From assembly GCF_027925025.1 (NCBI RefSeq), contig NZ_AP027058.1, forward strand, positions 1,922,001 to 1,986,000: a stretch of 64,000 bases of DNA. The letters run 5' to 3'. This document shows, one piece after another, positions 17,219-26,974 of this stretch. This DNA is from Limnohabitans sp. MORI2. Its GTDB lineage: Bacteria > Pseudomonadota > Gammaproteobacteria > Burkholderiales > Burkholderiaceae_C. The number at the start of each line of letters is the position of its first letter. The stretch's first letter is position 1. The notes under the pieces are model-generated. The model did no database searches, was not told where the DNA came from, and saw only the letters and a list, made by a program, of their open reading frames with translations. The position numbers were made by a program, and so were the translations under genes.

Positions 17219-18975
17219 GCACGACACACGTACAACACACCAATGCACAGGCTGTAGATCCAGTCATAGTGGAGATCATCCGTAACGGCCTGTTTGCCGT
17301 GACCGAGGAGATGAAAACCAATTTGATGCGCACCGCCTACAACCTCATCATTTATGAAGCGTTGGATTTCACAGTCGGCTTATTTACCAAAGAAGGCGAT
17401 ACGGTGTCCATTGGCTTGGGCTTGCCCATGTTCATTCGCGGGATGTCTGAAACTGTCAAATCGAAGATTCGTCACTTTGGCTACGAAAACATCCACCCTG
17501 GTGACATCTTGGTCACGAACGATGCCTACACCACAGGCAGCCATTTGAACCATTTCACATTCACCATGCCCGTGTTTCATGAGGATGAGCTGATTGGCTT
17601 TACCTGTTGCATGGCGCACTGGCTGGATGTGGGTGGCAGCTTGGGACAGATCACCACGGATATTTACTCCGAAGGCATCCAGATTCCGATTGTGAAATAT
17701 CAATCTGCTGGCAAAGTCAACCAAGACCTCGTCGACATCATTGCCATGAACGTGCGTATGCCTGAGCGTGCCCTGGGTGACTTACGCGCACAAATCACGG
17801 CCATCACCACAGGTGAACGTCGATTCTTGGAGTTGGTGCAACGTTACGGCAATCATGATGTCCAAGCCGCCATTCTTCAAATCATGGATGCCTCTGAAGC
17901 TCTGGCGCGTCAAAACACCTTGTCTATTCCGGATGGTGTGTACGAAGCCGAGTCGTTCATGGATGACGATGGTTTAGAAATCGGCAAGCGCATCCCTATT
18001 CGCGTCAAGGTCACCGTCAAAGGTGATGAGATGGAAGTGGACTTGTCGGATGTGAGTAAACAAGTCAAAGGCTTCTACAACTCTGGCTTCACCACAGGCA
18101 TTGCTTGCGCACAAGTTGCCTACAAATGTTTGACCACACCGACCGACTACCCAGTGAATGACGGTAGCTTCCGACCTCTGAAAGTCATCATGCCCATGGG
18201 CACGGTCATCAGTGCTGAACGGCCCTACCCCATGCGTGTGTGGATGACGTTTCCCATGACTGTGATCGACACCATTTTCAAAGCCCTCGCACCAGCGATA
18301 CCGCACCGTGCCATTGCGGGCCATCACGCTGACTTGGTGTTCCCCAACATCCACGGTATTTCGCCTGAAGATGGTCGCTTGTTCATTGTGGGCATTGGCC
18401 CCTTGGGTGGCGGCTGGGGTGCCAAGTCTCGCGAAGATGGTGTGTCCGTCACGGTCTGTATCAACGATGGCGACACACACAACAGCCCAACCGAACAACT
18501 GGAAGCGAAATACCCAGTTCTGGTTGAAAGCTATAAGATTCGTGAAGACAGCGCAGGCGCTGGCGAGTTCCGCGGTGGCTTAGGCGCTGAGATGGTGGTG
18601 CAAGCCTTGTCCCCGTTCTCGGTGACGACCCGCATTGACCGCATGCATTGCAAGCCTTGGGGCTTAGAAGGTGGCGGAGAGGCCGCAGGCAATGGCATTG
18701 CCATTCGCCACAAGGGTGAGTGGAATTCAGAGTTACCCAACGCCAAAATCTTCAACGTTCGCTTGGAACGCGGCGACGCCTACAAGATGCTCTCGGGTGG
18801 TGGCGGTGGTTTTGGCAGTCCATTCAAACGCGATGCACAAGCCGTGGCGCATGACGTGCGCGAAGGCTATGTCAGTCGCGAAGCTGCTGAAAAACTCTAT
18901 GGCGTGGTGTTGGATGACAGCGGTGAAGTGATGTCATCTGAGACCCAAACATTGCGAAGCAAAGCCCTTGCTTGA
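17215..18975 (+). CDS. hyuB: Hydantoinase/oxoprolinase family protein, subunit B
   Basis: A 586-residue HyuB-family protein; it contains the family's PGDILVTNDAYTTGSHLNH region (about residues 97-115), SGGGGGFGSPFKRD near the C-terminus and EDSAGAGEFRGGLG near 440-455. It forms the catalytic complex with HyuA. Its start lies in the ATGA overlap with hyuA. It is followed 10 bp later by a small protein of unknown family, which may be a third subunit, as acetone carboxylase and acetophenone carboxylase have extra small subunits; that comparison is by arrangement only. Confidence 0.9.
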   Translation: MSTTHVQHTNAQAVDPVIVEIIRNGLFAVTEEMKTNLMRTAYNLIIYEALDFTVGLFTKEGDTVSIGLGLPMFIRGMSETVKSKIRHFGYENIHPGDILVTNDAYTTGSHLNHFTFTMPVFHEDELIGFTCCMAHWLDVGGSLGQITTDIYSEGIQIPIVKYQSAGKVNQDLVDIIAMNVRMPERALGDLRAQITAITTGERRFLELVQRYGNHDVQAAILQIMDASEALARQNTLSIPDGVYEAESFMDDDGLEIGKRIPIRVKVTVKGDEMEVDLSDVSKQVKGFYNSGFTTGIACAQVAYKCLTTPTDYPVNDGSFRPLKVIMPMGTVISAERPYPMRVWMTFPMTVIDTIFKALAPAIPHRAIAGHHADLVFPNIHGISPEDGRLFIVGIGPLGGGWGAKSREDGVSVTVCINDGDTHNSPTEQLEAKYPVLVESYKIREDSAGAGEFRGGLGAEMVVQALSPFSVTTRIDRMHCKPWGLEGGGEAAGNGIAIRHKGEWNSELPNAKIFNVRLERGDAYKMLSGGGGGFGSPFKRDAQAVAHDVREGYVSREAAEKLYGVVLDDSGEVMSSETQTLRSKALA

Positions 18976-18985
18976 GTTATTTGAA

Positions 18986-19393
18986 ATGACAGCATCCCAG
19001 CAGCAAGCTGCTTACCTTTCCGGTCTTTGGAACCGGTTGTCAGGTCAGCACATTGCGATGGGATGCTCATGCACGATGAGCGGTATGAGTGTCACGCTCG
19101 AAGACTTCGAGCTCGACATTGCAGACTACTTATGGGCGGAAAGTGAGCGACTAGGTCAAACAGATGTCGTAGCCTTTTTGCTGGCCCCAGGCCCTATCGC
19201 CTCACAAAACCAAGCCATACGAAGCATCTTGAGCCGCTTGGAAGAAGACGAGGACGTGAGCGAATCTGTCAGCGATTGGCTGCTGCCACGTATGACAAAA
19301 ACGATTGAGTCATACGCCAAGCTGCACGGCCCTGCACCTGAGGCTCCCTTATTTGGAGGCTCATCCTCGTGGCGCAAAGGTTACAGAGATTGA
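18986..19393 (+). CDS. Small protein of unknown function in the hyuAB operon
   Basis: I do not recognise this 135-residue soluble protein. It starts MTASQQQAAYLSGLWNRLSG, has a Cys-containing segment MGCSCTMSGMS (about residues 25-35), an acidic helical centre and a low-complexity C-terminus. No signal peptide or membrane helix is visible. An in-frame TTG at 18968 is less likely than the ATG at 18986. It lies 10 bp after hyuB and 34 bp before the Bug receptor, so it is part of the operon and may be an accessory subunit or activator of HyuAB. Confidence 0.65.
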   Translation: MTASQQQAAYLSGLWNRLSGQHIAMGCSCTMSGMSVTLEDFELDIADYLWAESERLGQTDVVAFLLAPGPIASQNQAIRSILSRLEEDEDVSESVSDWLLPRMTKTIESYAKLHGPAPEAPLFGGSSSWRKGYRD

Positions 19394-19427
19394 TCAGGTG
19401 TGAGTTCAAAATTTATTGGAGACAAAC

Positions 19428-20396
19428 ATGATTTCATTGACTAAAAAAATGCTGTCTATTGCATTGCTGACCGCAACAGCACTTGCATCTGCACAGACCA
19501 AGTTTCCCGATGGCACGATCAAATTGATCGTGCCGTTTGCTGCGGGCGGTGGTGTGGATAACGCCGCTCGTTTGATTGCAAAACAAATGCAAACAAATTT
19601 GAATACCCCCATCGTGGTTGAGAACAAGCCTGGCGCCAGTGGAACGATTGGTGCGAAGTTTGTTCAAGCGGCCCCACCTGATGGTCAAACATTGCTTTTT
19701 TCTGCATCCACACAAGCACTGACCAAGCTGGTCATTGCAAATCCACCCTACGACCCATTGACCGATTTCTCTTATGTGGCCCGTGTCGGCGAAGCACCAT
19801 TGCTCATGGTCATTGCGCCGACATTGCCACAAACGAAATTGAAAGAAGTCATGGAAGCAGCCAAACAAAACCCAGACAAATGGACGGCTGGCTTGCCCGC
19901 ATTAGGCGCTGCCAGTCATTTGGCCACCTTGATGTTTGCCAAGGAAGGCAACCTCAACCTGACCATGACTGCCTACAAAGGCACGGCCCCGGCATTGACC
20001 GATGTTGCTGGGGGACACTCGCAAATCTTGATTGACTCCATCATCTCGCTGCAATCCATGGCCAAAGCTGGCAAGGTCAAACCCATCATCGTGACATCTG
20101 CCAAACGAAGCTCTGTGATGCCCAATGTACCTACTGCTTCAGAGAGTGGCTATCCCAAGTTTGTGACCGAGTCTTGGTATGGCATTTGGGCCCCCAAAGG
20201 CACACCGGATGACCGAGTTCAATTCTTAAACAAGGCAGCCAATGAAGCGGTGCGTCAACTCACCAAATCAGGGGCTTTCGAACAACTGGGCATTGAGCCC
20301 GTTGTGGAGTCGGTCGACGAATTCAAAAAGTACACCGGCAAGTACATCAACGAAAACGCTGAGCTTCTCAAAGGCGCAGGCTTTAAGCCTGAGTAA
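19428..20396 (+). CDS. Bug-family (TctC) periplasmic solute-binding protein
   Basis: A 322-residue extracytoplasmic receptor of the Bordetella-uptake-gene family. It has a signal peptide (MISLTKKMLSIALLTATALA), the family motif IKLIVPFAAGGGVDNAARL and the VVENKPGASGTIGAKFVQ stretch. It probably binds the carboxylate-type substrate of the hyuAB module. GGAG lies about 8 bases before the ATG at 19428, which decides this start. No tctAB-type membrane genes lie next to it, so it would use a transporter encoded elsewhere. A strong terminator follows. Confidence 0.9.
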   Translation: MISLTKKMLSIALLTATALASAQTKFPDGTIKLIVPFAAGGGVDNAARLIAKQMQTNLNTPIVVENKPGASGTIGAKFVQAAPPDGQTLLFSASTQALTKLVIANPPYDPLTDFSYVARVGEAPLLMVIAPTLPQTKLKEVMEAAKQNPDKWTAGLPALGAASHLATLMFAKEGNLNLTMTAYKGTAPALTDVAGGHSQILIDSIISLQSMAKAGKVKPIIVTSAKRSSVMPNVPTASESGYPKFVTESWYGIWAPKGTPDDRVQFLNKAANEAVRQLTKSGAFEQLGIEPVVESVDEFKKYTGKYINENAELLKGAGFKPE

Positions 20397-20420
20397 GGCG
20401 GATTCGCAATTCATACTGAA

Positions 20421-20452
20421 TGTAAAAAGCCCCATTTATGGGGCTTTTTACA
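20421..20452. terminator. Bidirectional rho-independent terminator
   Basis: A 13-bp perfect stem (TGTAAAAAGCCCC at 20421-20433 with its complement at 20440-20452) and a 6-nt loop, flanked by A- and T-tracts. It separates the convergent Bug-receptor and rhlE genes and can serve both strands. Confidence 0.93.
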
Positions 20453-20457
20453 TTCAC

Positions 20458-21900
20458 TTAAGTCGTCGACTTGAACAAAGCCGCCACCACCCGCTTGGGC
20501 TTGATGTTGGCCGACTTGCGCAGCGGCTCGGGTGCGGCCACTTTGGGTGCATCGGTAGAGCGAGTTGTGGGCTCGTAGGGTTTGTCAAAGAACGGGTCGT
20601 TCTTGATGCGCGGTGCGGGCACGTAGCCCACTTCGCGGCGGCGCTCGTCGCTGTCGCGGCCCCCGCGTGAACGGCCCGAGTCGTAGCGCTCGCTACGTGA
20701 TTCACCACGCGACTCACCGCGTGATTCACGGGGTTCGCGACGCTCACGCGAGCGGTCTTGCTCAACCGTCACGGTTTCGAGTTTGATTTTGGTCTTGAGC
20801 AACTTCTCAATGTCGCCCACCAAGCGTTGGTCGCTGTTCGACACAAAGCTGATGGCGTGGCCCAAAGCACCGGCGCGGCCTGTGCGGCCAATGCGGTGCA
20901 CATAGTCTTCGGCGTTGAACGGGATGTCAAAGTTGAACACCGCGGGCACGTCTTTGATGTCCAAGCCGCGAGCGGCCACATCGGTACACACCAACAAATC
21001 GACCTCGCCTTGCTTGAAGCCTTCGAGGGCTTTGAGGCGTTCGTCTTGGCTCTTGTCGCCGTGCAAGGCGCTGGTACGGAAACCATCGCGCTCTAGCGAA
21101 CGTGCCAAGCGGGCGCAGCCGAGTTTGCTGTTGCAAAACACAAAGGCTTGCTTCATGCCGTTGGCTTTGATGAGCTGACGCAAGGCGTGGTACTTGTCGT
21201 CTGTGGCCACGCTGTAAAACTGCTGCGTGATGGTGGCTGCGGTTTCGTTGGGGCGCGCCACTTCGATGGTGATGGGGTCTTGCAAGTAGCTGCCGGCCAA
21301 GCGCTTGATCTCGGGCGAGAAGGTGGCCGAGAAGAGCAAGGTGGTGCGGGTCTTGGGCAAGAAGCTCAAGATGCGTTGCAGATCTGGCAAGAAGCCAATG
21401 TCCAACATGCGGTCGGCTTCGTCGAGCACCACATATTCCACTTGGTTGAGCACGACGTTTTTGGCTTCAATGTGGTCAAGCAAACGGCCAGGGGTGGCCA
21501 CCAGCACCTCGACGCCTTTTTTGAGCTCGATGGTTTGGGGCTTCATGTCCATGCCGCCAAACACCACGGCGCTGCGCAGGTTGGTGTGCACAGCGTATTG
21601 TTTGATTTGCTGGGCCACTTGGTCGGCCAGCTCGCGGGTGGGCAACAGCACCAGTGCGCGCACGGGGTGACGTGCGGGCGAGGTGGAGCTGTTTTCGTGT
21701 TTGAGCAAACGTTGCAGCAGCGGCAGCGAGAACGCAGCGGTTTTACCCGTGCCAGTTTGGGCTGCGCCCATCACATCCTTGCCTGTGAGCACCACAGGAA
21801 TGGCCTGGGCTTGGATGGGGGTCATGTTTTCGTAGCCCATTTCGGCTACGGCACGTGCCAGCGTGGGGGCCAGCTGCAGTTGGGAGAAAGAAGTTGTCAT
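20458..21900 (-). CDS. rhlE: DEAD-box ATP-dependent RNA helicase, RhlE type
   Basis: A 480-residue helicase with all the DEAD-box motifs: Q motif (ENMTPIQAQAIP), AQTGTGKT, PTRELADQV, TPGRLLD, DEAD, SAT, FCNSK, TDVAARGLD and HRIGRTGRAG. The last ~100 residues are a low-complexity Arg/Glu/Ser tail encoded by short tandem repeats (RESRGESRGESR), typical of RNA-binding tails. It likely acts in ribosome assembly or RNA turnover. It ends at the shared terminator. Confidence 0.93.
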   Translation of the reverse strand: MTTSFSQLQLAPTLARAVAEMGYENMTPIQAQAIPVVLTGKDVMGAAQTGTGKTAAFSLPLLQRLLKHENSSTSPARHPVRALVLLPTRELADQVAQQIKQYAVHTNLRSAVVFGGMDMKPQTIELKKGVEVLVATPGRLLDHIEAKNVVLNQVEYVVLDEADRMLDIGFLPDLQRILSFLPKTRTTLLFSATFSPEIKRLAGSYLQDPITIEVARPNETAATITQQFYSVATDDKYHALRQLIKANGMKQAFVFCNSKLGCARLARSLERDGFRTSALHGDKSQDERLKALEGFKQGEVDLLVCTDVAARGLDIKDVPAVFNFDIPFNAEDYVHRIGRTGRAGALGHAISFVSNSDQRLVGDIEKLLKTKIKLETVTVEQDRSRERREPRESRGESRGESRSERYDSGRSRGGRDSDERRREVGYVPAPRIKNDPFFDKPYEPTTRSTDAPKVAAPEPLRKSANIKPKRVVAALFKSTT

Positions 21901-21946
21901 GTCCCTCTATTGTCGCATCCCACGCGGGCGCGGCTTTGGCTGGGTT

Positions 21947-22780
21947 TTAGCCCTGTGTGCGCCCTGTGCGTTTGAGCTTTGTGGCCATGTCGCTGAGCAG
22001 TTGGTAAACCTCGCCAGCTTGACCGTGCCACGCCTGCACCACTTCGCCTTGGCGCTGCACCACGGCGGTGTCGCCACGCGCCGCAGGGCCAGTAAGGGCC
22101 TCAGCAGGCCCGAGCTTGGCTACATTGGCCACGCTGCTTTGCAGCAGGGCTTGCGTGAGCGGCGCTAGTAATTCAGCGGGTACGCCCGATTCACGCCAAG
22201 CCTCTTGCGCCACGCCTTGCAGCACCACGGTGAAGTTGCTGCAAAACACAGCCGCCGCGTGGTACAGCGGTTTTTTGGCCGATTCAATCTCAAAGCCCTG
22301 CCCGCCGATGGCAGCCACCAAAGGGCGCAACACGGCCAAGGCTTGGGGCTGCCCCTCTAGCCCGCACAAAGTGCCCGCAAACTGCGCCACGGCGCTGGCA
22401 GGCGAGGCAAAGCTCAACACAGGATGAACGCTGGCGGTGGCCGCGCCTGCGGCTTGCAAGGGAGCCAACACCTCCGCGCTTAAAAAGCCGCTGTTGTGCC
22501 AGGCCACAGCGCCTTGCATGGCTTGGTCCTGCGCTGCGGCCAGTTGCGCGGCCACTTCAGCAATTTGCCCATCAGGCACGCTGATGAGCCAAAGCTCTGC
22601 GGGGCGCATGGCGGCCAGCGAGACGGCCACATGGCCTGCACCCACAAAGCGGGCGGCCTGCTCGGCGCTGGCTGGGGTGCGTGAATACAGGTCTTGCACC
22701 ACACACACGCCGTGCTGATGCAACAAGGCCGCGAGGGTTTGCCCCACGCGGCCGCATCCGATGACGTTGAGTGTGGTCAA
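21947..22780 (-). CDS. Rossmann-fold DUF2520-type protein
   Basis: A 277-residue protein with an N-terminal NAD(P)-type Rossmann fold (LNVIGCGRVGQTLAALL) and a C-terminal DUF2520-like helical domain (CSNFTVVLQGVAQEAW near 175-190). Its biochemical role is not established. The reading frame starts with TTG immediately after the dcd stop, with no gap, so it is translationally coupled to dcd; no closer ATG fits the Rossmann motif. Confidence 0.78.
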   Translation of the reverse strand: MTTLNVIGCGRVGQTLAALLHQHGVCVVQDLYSRTPASAEQAARFVGAGHVAVSLAAMRPAELWLISVPDGQIAEVAAQLAAAQDQAMQGAVAWHNSGFLSAEVLAPLQAAGAATASVHPVLSFASPASAVAQFAGTLCGLEGQPQALAVLRPLVAAIGGQGFEIESAKKPLYHAAAVFCSNFTVVLQGVAQEAWRESGVPAELLAPLTQALLQSSVANVAKLGPAEALTGPAARGDTAVVQRQGEVVQAWHGQAGEVYQLLSDMATKLKRTGRTQG

Positions 22781-23350
22781 TTAGGTCTTGGGCAGCGTCA
22801 CGCCCACTTGGCCTTGGTACTTGCCGCCACGGTCTTTGTAGCTGGTTTCGCACTCTTCGTCGCTCTCAAAGAACAACACTTGCGCGCAGCCCTCGCCTGC
22901 GTAAATCTTGGCGGGCAGTGGTGTGGTGTTGGAGAACTCCAAGGTCACGTAGCCTTCCCACTCGGGCTCGAACGGGGTGACGTTGACGATGATGCCGCAG
23001 CGCGCATACGTGCTCTTACCCAAGCAAACAGTGAGCACGCTGCGCGGGATGCGGAAGTACTCGACCGTACGGGCCAGCGCAAAGCTGTTGGGCGGGATGA
23101 TGCACACGTCGCTGTGAATGTCGACAAAGCTCTTCTCATCGAAGTTCTTGGGGTCGACCACGGTGCTGTGGATGTTGGTGAACACCTTGAACTCGGGCGC
23201 ACAACGAATGTCGTAGCCGTAGCTGCTGGTGCCGTAGCTCACAATTTTTTGGCCGGCGGCGTTTTGGCGGATCTGACCGGGCTCGAACGGCTCGATCATG
23301 CCGTGCTGCTCAGCCATGCGGCGAATCCATTTGTCTGATTTGATGCTCAT
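22781..23350 (-). CDS. dcd: dCTP deaminase
   Basis: A 189-residue trimeric deaminase converting dCTP to dUTP. Family motifs: MSIKSDKWI start, SYGYDIRC near 43-50, the catalytic glutamate region [17 protein letters not shown] near 130-146 and [16 protein letters not shown] near the end. Length matches the family (188-193). It precedes the DUF2520-like gene directly and follows the adenine/adenosine deaminase gene in transcription order with a 30-bp gap. Confidence 0.96.
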   Translation of the reverse strand: MSIKSDKWIRRMAEQHGMIEPFEPGQIRQNAAGQKIVSYGTSSYGYDIRCAPEFKVFTNIHSTVVDPKNFDEKSFVDIHSDVCIIPPNSFALARTVEYFRIPRSVLTVCLGKSTYARCGIIVNVTPFEPEWEGYVTLEFSNTTPLPAKIYAGEGCAQVLFFESDEECETSYKDRGGKYQGQVGVTLPKT

Positions 23351-23380
23351 GGCGTGATTTTAGGGGCTATCAAAAATGGC

Positions 23381-24442
<1,062 letters not shown>

Positions 24443-24492
24443 CTAGCAAGACTTCATGCTAACCAAAAAATGCTTGGTTTCGTGGAACTTTG

Positions 24493-24522
24493 AAAAGCCC
24501 ATCCCCCTCACGGGTGATGGGC
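24493..24522 (-). terminator. Terminator of the porin gene
   Basis: GCCCATC (24516-24522 read on the minus strand) pairs with GATGGGC across a 12-nt loop and is followed by TTTT on the minus strand. It lies just after the porin stop. Confidence 0.8.
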
Positions 24523-24530
24523 TACGCATC

Positions 24531-25571
24531 TTAGAAGCTGAAGCGATATCCCACAGCCACAGTGCTGTAGGTGCCCGCTTTCGCAGCGGCCAGTGTTTTG
24601 TTGTCTGTCGACGTGTAACGAACATAGGCAGCAGATGTGGCTTTGCTGTCTAAGAAGTAGTCATAGCCAAACGAGTAGTAGCCTGCAGTGGCGCTGCCTG
24701 CTGCTTTGTTGTCTTTGTAAGTTCCCAAAGTGGCAGAAGCTTGGTATTGACCCGTGGTGTACACGCCGCTAAGCGCTGTGTGTGTGCGATCTGCTGTGGC
24801 ACCGCTGTCAGCCTTTTGCGCGTCATAAAGCCCCATGACTTTGAAACCGTTGCCAAGGACGTAGCTTGCGCCCAATGAATTGACTGTGTATTCCTTGGTA
24901 GCGCTCAAAGAAGCATTGCTGGCGTTGTCGTTACCAGTTGCACCGCCTGCCACTTCATTTTTCAAGGAAGCAAAACCCACAGACAGCGGGCCGCCGTTGT
25001 AGCTCAAACCGAATTCAGTCACGCCGGCTGTTTTGTCTGCCGCTGATGTAGAGCTCGAATTTTTAGCAGAGTAAAGCAACGATGCTTTGAACCCGCTCAG
25101 GCTTGGCGTTGTGTACTTGGCGCTGTTGTCGTAGCGCACCACGCCGTTTGTGTAAGTGTTGAAGTTGCTGCCCACCGCTGTGCCGTAGGGTTGGTAAAAC
25201 AGCGTGTTGAAAAATGTTGCTGTGTTCACGCGGCCAGCTTGCAACGTGCCAAAACCACCGGTCAATCCAGCTTGCACTTCCCCGTTGGCAAAAGAGCCGT
25301 TCACCGCAGTGCCTGAACCTGGGCTGAAAAAGTCAGTCTCAACCGTAAAGATGCCCTTGACACCGTTGTTCAGCGCGACATCGCCACTGATGACAACGCG
25401 CGACAAGTCAGAGTAAGAACCATCTACTTTTTTCGTGGTCAAGCCTGGTTTCTTGGTGCTTGCGTAGCCCAAATCTAATACACCACCGATGGTCATCTCG
25501 GCTTGGGCACTCATGGCTGCGGCCATTGCGACAACCGAAATAAGGTATGGGCGAAGGGAACTTTTTTTCAT
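24531..25571 (-). CDS. Gram-negative porin (Omp32/porin_4 type)
   Basis: A 346-residue outer-membrane beta-barrel porin of the betaproteobacterial type. It has a signal peptide (PYLISVVAMAAAMSAQAE), the strand-1 motif MTIGGVLDLGYAS, the GGFGTLQAGRVN eyelet-loop region and a C-terminal YRFSF ending in phenylalanine, the BAM recognition signal. It is a single-gene unit: AAGGAG precedes its start and a terminator follows. It sits between the deaminase and the purine importer, so it may help substrate entry, which is inference. Confidence 0.93.
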   Translation of the reverse strand: MKKSSLRPYLISVVAMAAAMSAQAEMTIGGVLDLGYASTKKPGLTTKKVDGSYSDLSRVVISGDVALNNGVKGIFTVETDFFSPGSGTAVNGSFANGEVQAGLTGGFGTLQAGRVNTATFFNTLFYQPYGTAVGSNFNTYTNGVVRYDNSAKYTTPSLSGFKASLLYSAKNSSSTSAADKTAGVTEFGLSYNGGPLSVGFASLKNEVAGGATGNDNASNASLSATKEYTVNSLGASYVLGNGFKVMGLYDAQKADSGATADRTHTALSGVYTTGQYQASATLGTYKDNKAAGSATAGYYSFGYDYFLDSKATSAAYVRYTSTDNKTLAAAKAGTYSTVAVGYRFSF

Positions 25572-25739
25572 GGAAACTCCTTAAGTTAGTTGCGTTCAAC
25601 GCGCAATCCACTACGCAATTTCCAAGCCAAACAAAATATAAAAAATAACCATCTATCTCGCATCAACTGCGTGCACACAAGAGCACAAGGTAGGCAAGAG
25701 CCACCAAAAATGTGCGCCTGTGCACTGTGCTGCACCCAT
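25572..25739. other. Porin promoter region / spacer
   Basis: An AT-rich region upstream of the porin gene. The minus strand has a strong AAGGAG ribosome site before the porin ATG and an AT-rich TATATT-like stretch near 25637. No ORF, repeat or convincing full promoter could be assigned. Confidence 0.4.
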
Positions 25740-25762
25740 AAAAAAAGCCACCCGAAGGTGGC
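25740..25762 (-). terminator. Terminator of the BMP-importer operon
   Basis: On the minus strand GCCACC-TTCG-GGTGGC is followed by seven Ts (A-run at 25740-25746). A UUCG tetraloop makes this a strong rho-independent terminator just after the BMP receptor gene. Confidence 0.93.
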
Positions 25763-25786
25763 TTTGATACGAACCGTATGAACGGT

Positions 25787-26929
25787 TTATTTAGCGCCTG
25801 GCACTTTGCCTTCCACGCCTTTGACGTAGAAGTTGATGCCGCTCAAGAACTTGTCGTCAGCGACTTCGCCTTTCTTCAACACTTCTTTACCTGTGTTGTC
25901 AGCGAGTGGGCCTTTCCAAATGGCGAAGCTGCCATCTTTCAAACCTTTTTTCACTTCGTCCACTTTGGCTTTGGTGTCGGCTGGCACATCATCGGCGATA
26001 GAGACGATGTCAATCGCGCCATCTTTCACGCCAGACCATGTGTGGCCGCCGCCAGTCCATTTGCCTTCGAGCGCTTCACGCGTGGCATTGATGTAGTAAG
26101 GCGTCCAGTTGATCACAGCAGAAGCCAAGTGGGCTTTGGGGCCGTAGGCAGTCATGTCAGAGTCCCAACCGAAAGCGCGCTTGCCTTTGTCTTGGGCTGT
26201 TTTCAACACGGCTGGAGAGTCTGTGTTTTGGAACAAGATGTCTGCACCGCCGTTGATGAGCGATGTAGCAGCTTCGGTTTCCTTAGGTGGGTTGAACCAC
26301 TCGTTGACCCACACCACTTTGGTTTTGACTTTGGGGTTGCTCGATTGCGCGCCCAAAGTAAAGCTGTTGATGTTGCGAATGACTTCAGGAATTGGAATAG
26401 ACGCCACCACACCCAAGGTGTTGCTCTTGGTCATCTTGCCTGCAATCACGCCAGCCATATAGGCACCTTCGTAGGTGCGGCTGTCGTAGGTGCGCATATT
26501 GGGGGCTTGCTTGTAACCAGTGGCGTGCTCGAACTTGACATCGGGCGTGTCAGCAGCCACTTTGAGCATGGGCTCCATGTAGCCAAAGGTGGTGCCAAAA
26601 ATCAGCTTATTGCCTTGGCCGACCATGTCGCGAATGACGCGCTCTGCGTCAGCAGACTCTGGCACGTTTTCAACGAATGAGGTTTCAATCTTGTCGCCAA
26701 ACTCAGCTTGCAATGCTTTGCGTGCGTTGTCGTGCGCAAATGTCCAGCCGCCGTCGCCCACAGGGCCGACGTAGGCGAATGCGACCTTCAAAGGCGCAGG
26801 CTTGGCTGCAGAAGCAGGTGCTTCTGCAGGTTTGACTTCTTCTTTTTTGCCACAGCCAACCAACACAGCGGCAGAAACTGCAGTCAAGGCGACGGCCTGC
26901 AACCAGCGACGTTTGATTAAATTAGTCAT
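25787..26929 (-). CDS. BMP-family ABC transporter substrate-binding lipoprotein
   Basis: A 380-residue receptor of the Bmp/Med/PnrA family, which bind nucleosides or purines. It has a lipoprotein signal with lipobox LVGC near residue 25, followed by a linker rich in Ala/Pro, then the family core: VAFAYVGPVGDGGWTFAHD, FGTTFGYMEPML and FGWDSDMTAYGPK. It is last in an operon with two permeases and a double ATPase, all typical of purine-nucleoside ABC importers. A strong terminator follows. Confidence 0.92.
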   Translation of the reverse strand: MTNLIKRRWLQAVALTAVSAAVLVGCGKKEEVKPAEAPASAAKPAPLKVAFAYVGPVGDGGWTFAHDNARKALQAEFGDKIETSFVENVPESADAERVIRDMVGQGNKLIFGTTFGYMEPMLKVAADTPDVKFEHATGYKQAPNMRTYDSRTYEGAYMAGVIAGKMTKSNTLGVVASIPIPEVIRNINSFTLGAQSSNPKVKTKVVWVNEWFNPPKETEAATSLINGGADILFQNTDSPAVLKTAQDKGKRAFGWDSDMTAYGPKAHLASAVINWTPYYINATREALEGKWTGGGHTWSGVKDGAIDIVSIADDVPADTKAKVDEVKKGLKDGSFAIWKGPLADNTGKEVLKKGEVADDKFLSGINFYVKGVEGKVPGAK

Positions 26930-26974
26930 TCAAAATCCTTGTTAAAAAGAACCATTAAAAAAGCGAACAAATTA

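Noticed and set aside
20660..20760. Short tandem repeats in the rhlE tail as a possible mobile element
   Set aside because: They encode the ordinary Arg/Ser-rich tail of RhlE proteins and do not have inverted ends.
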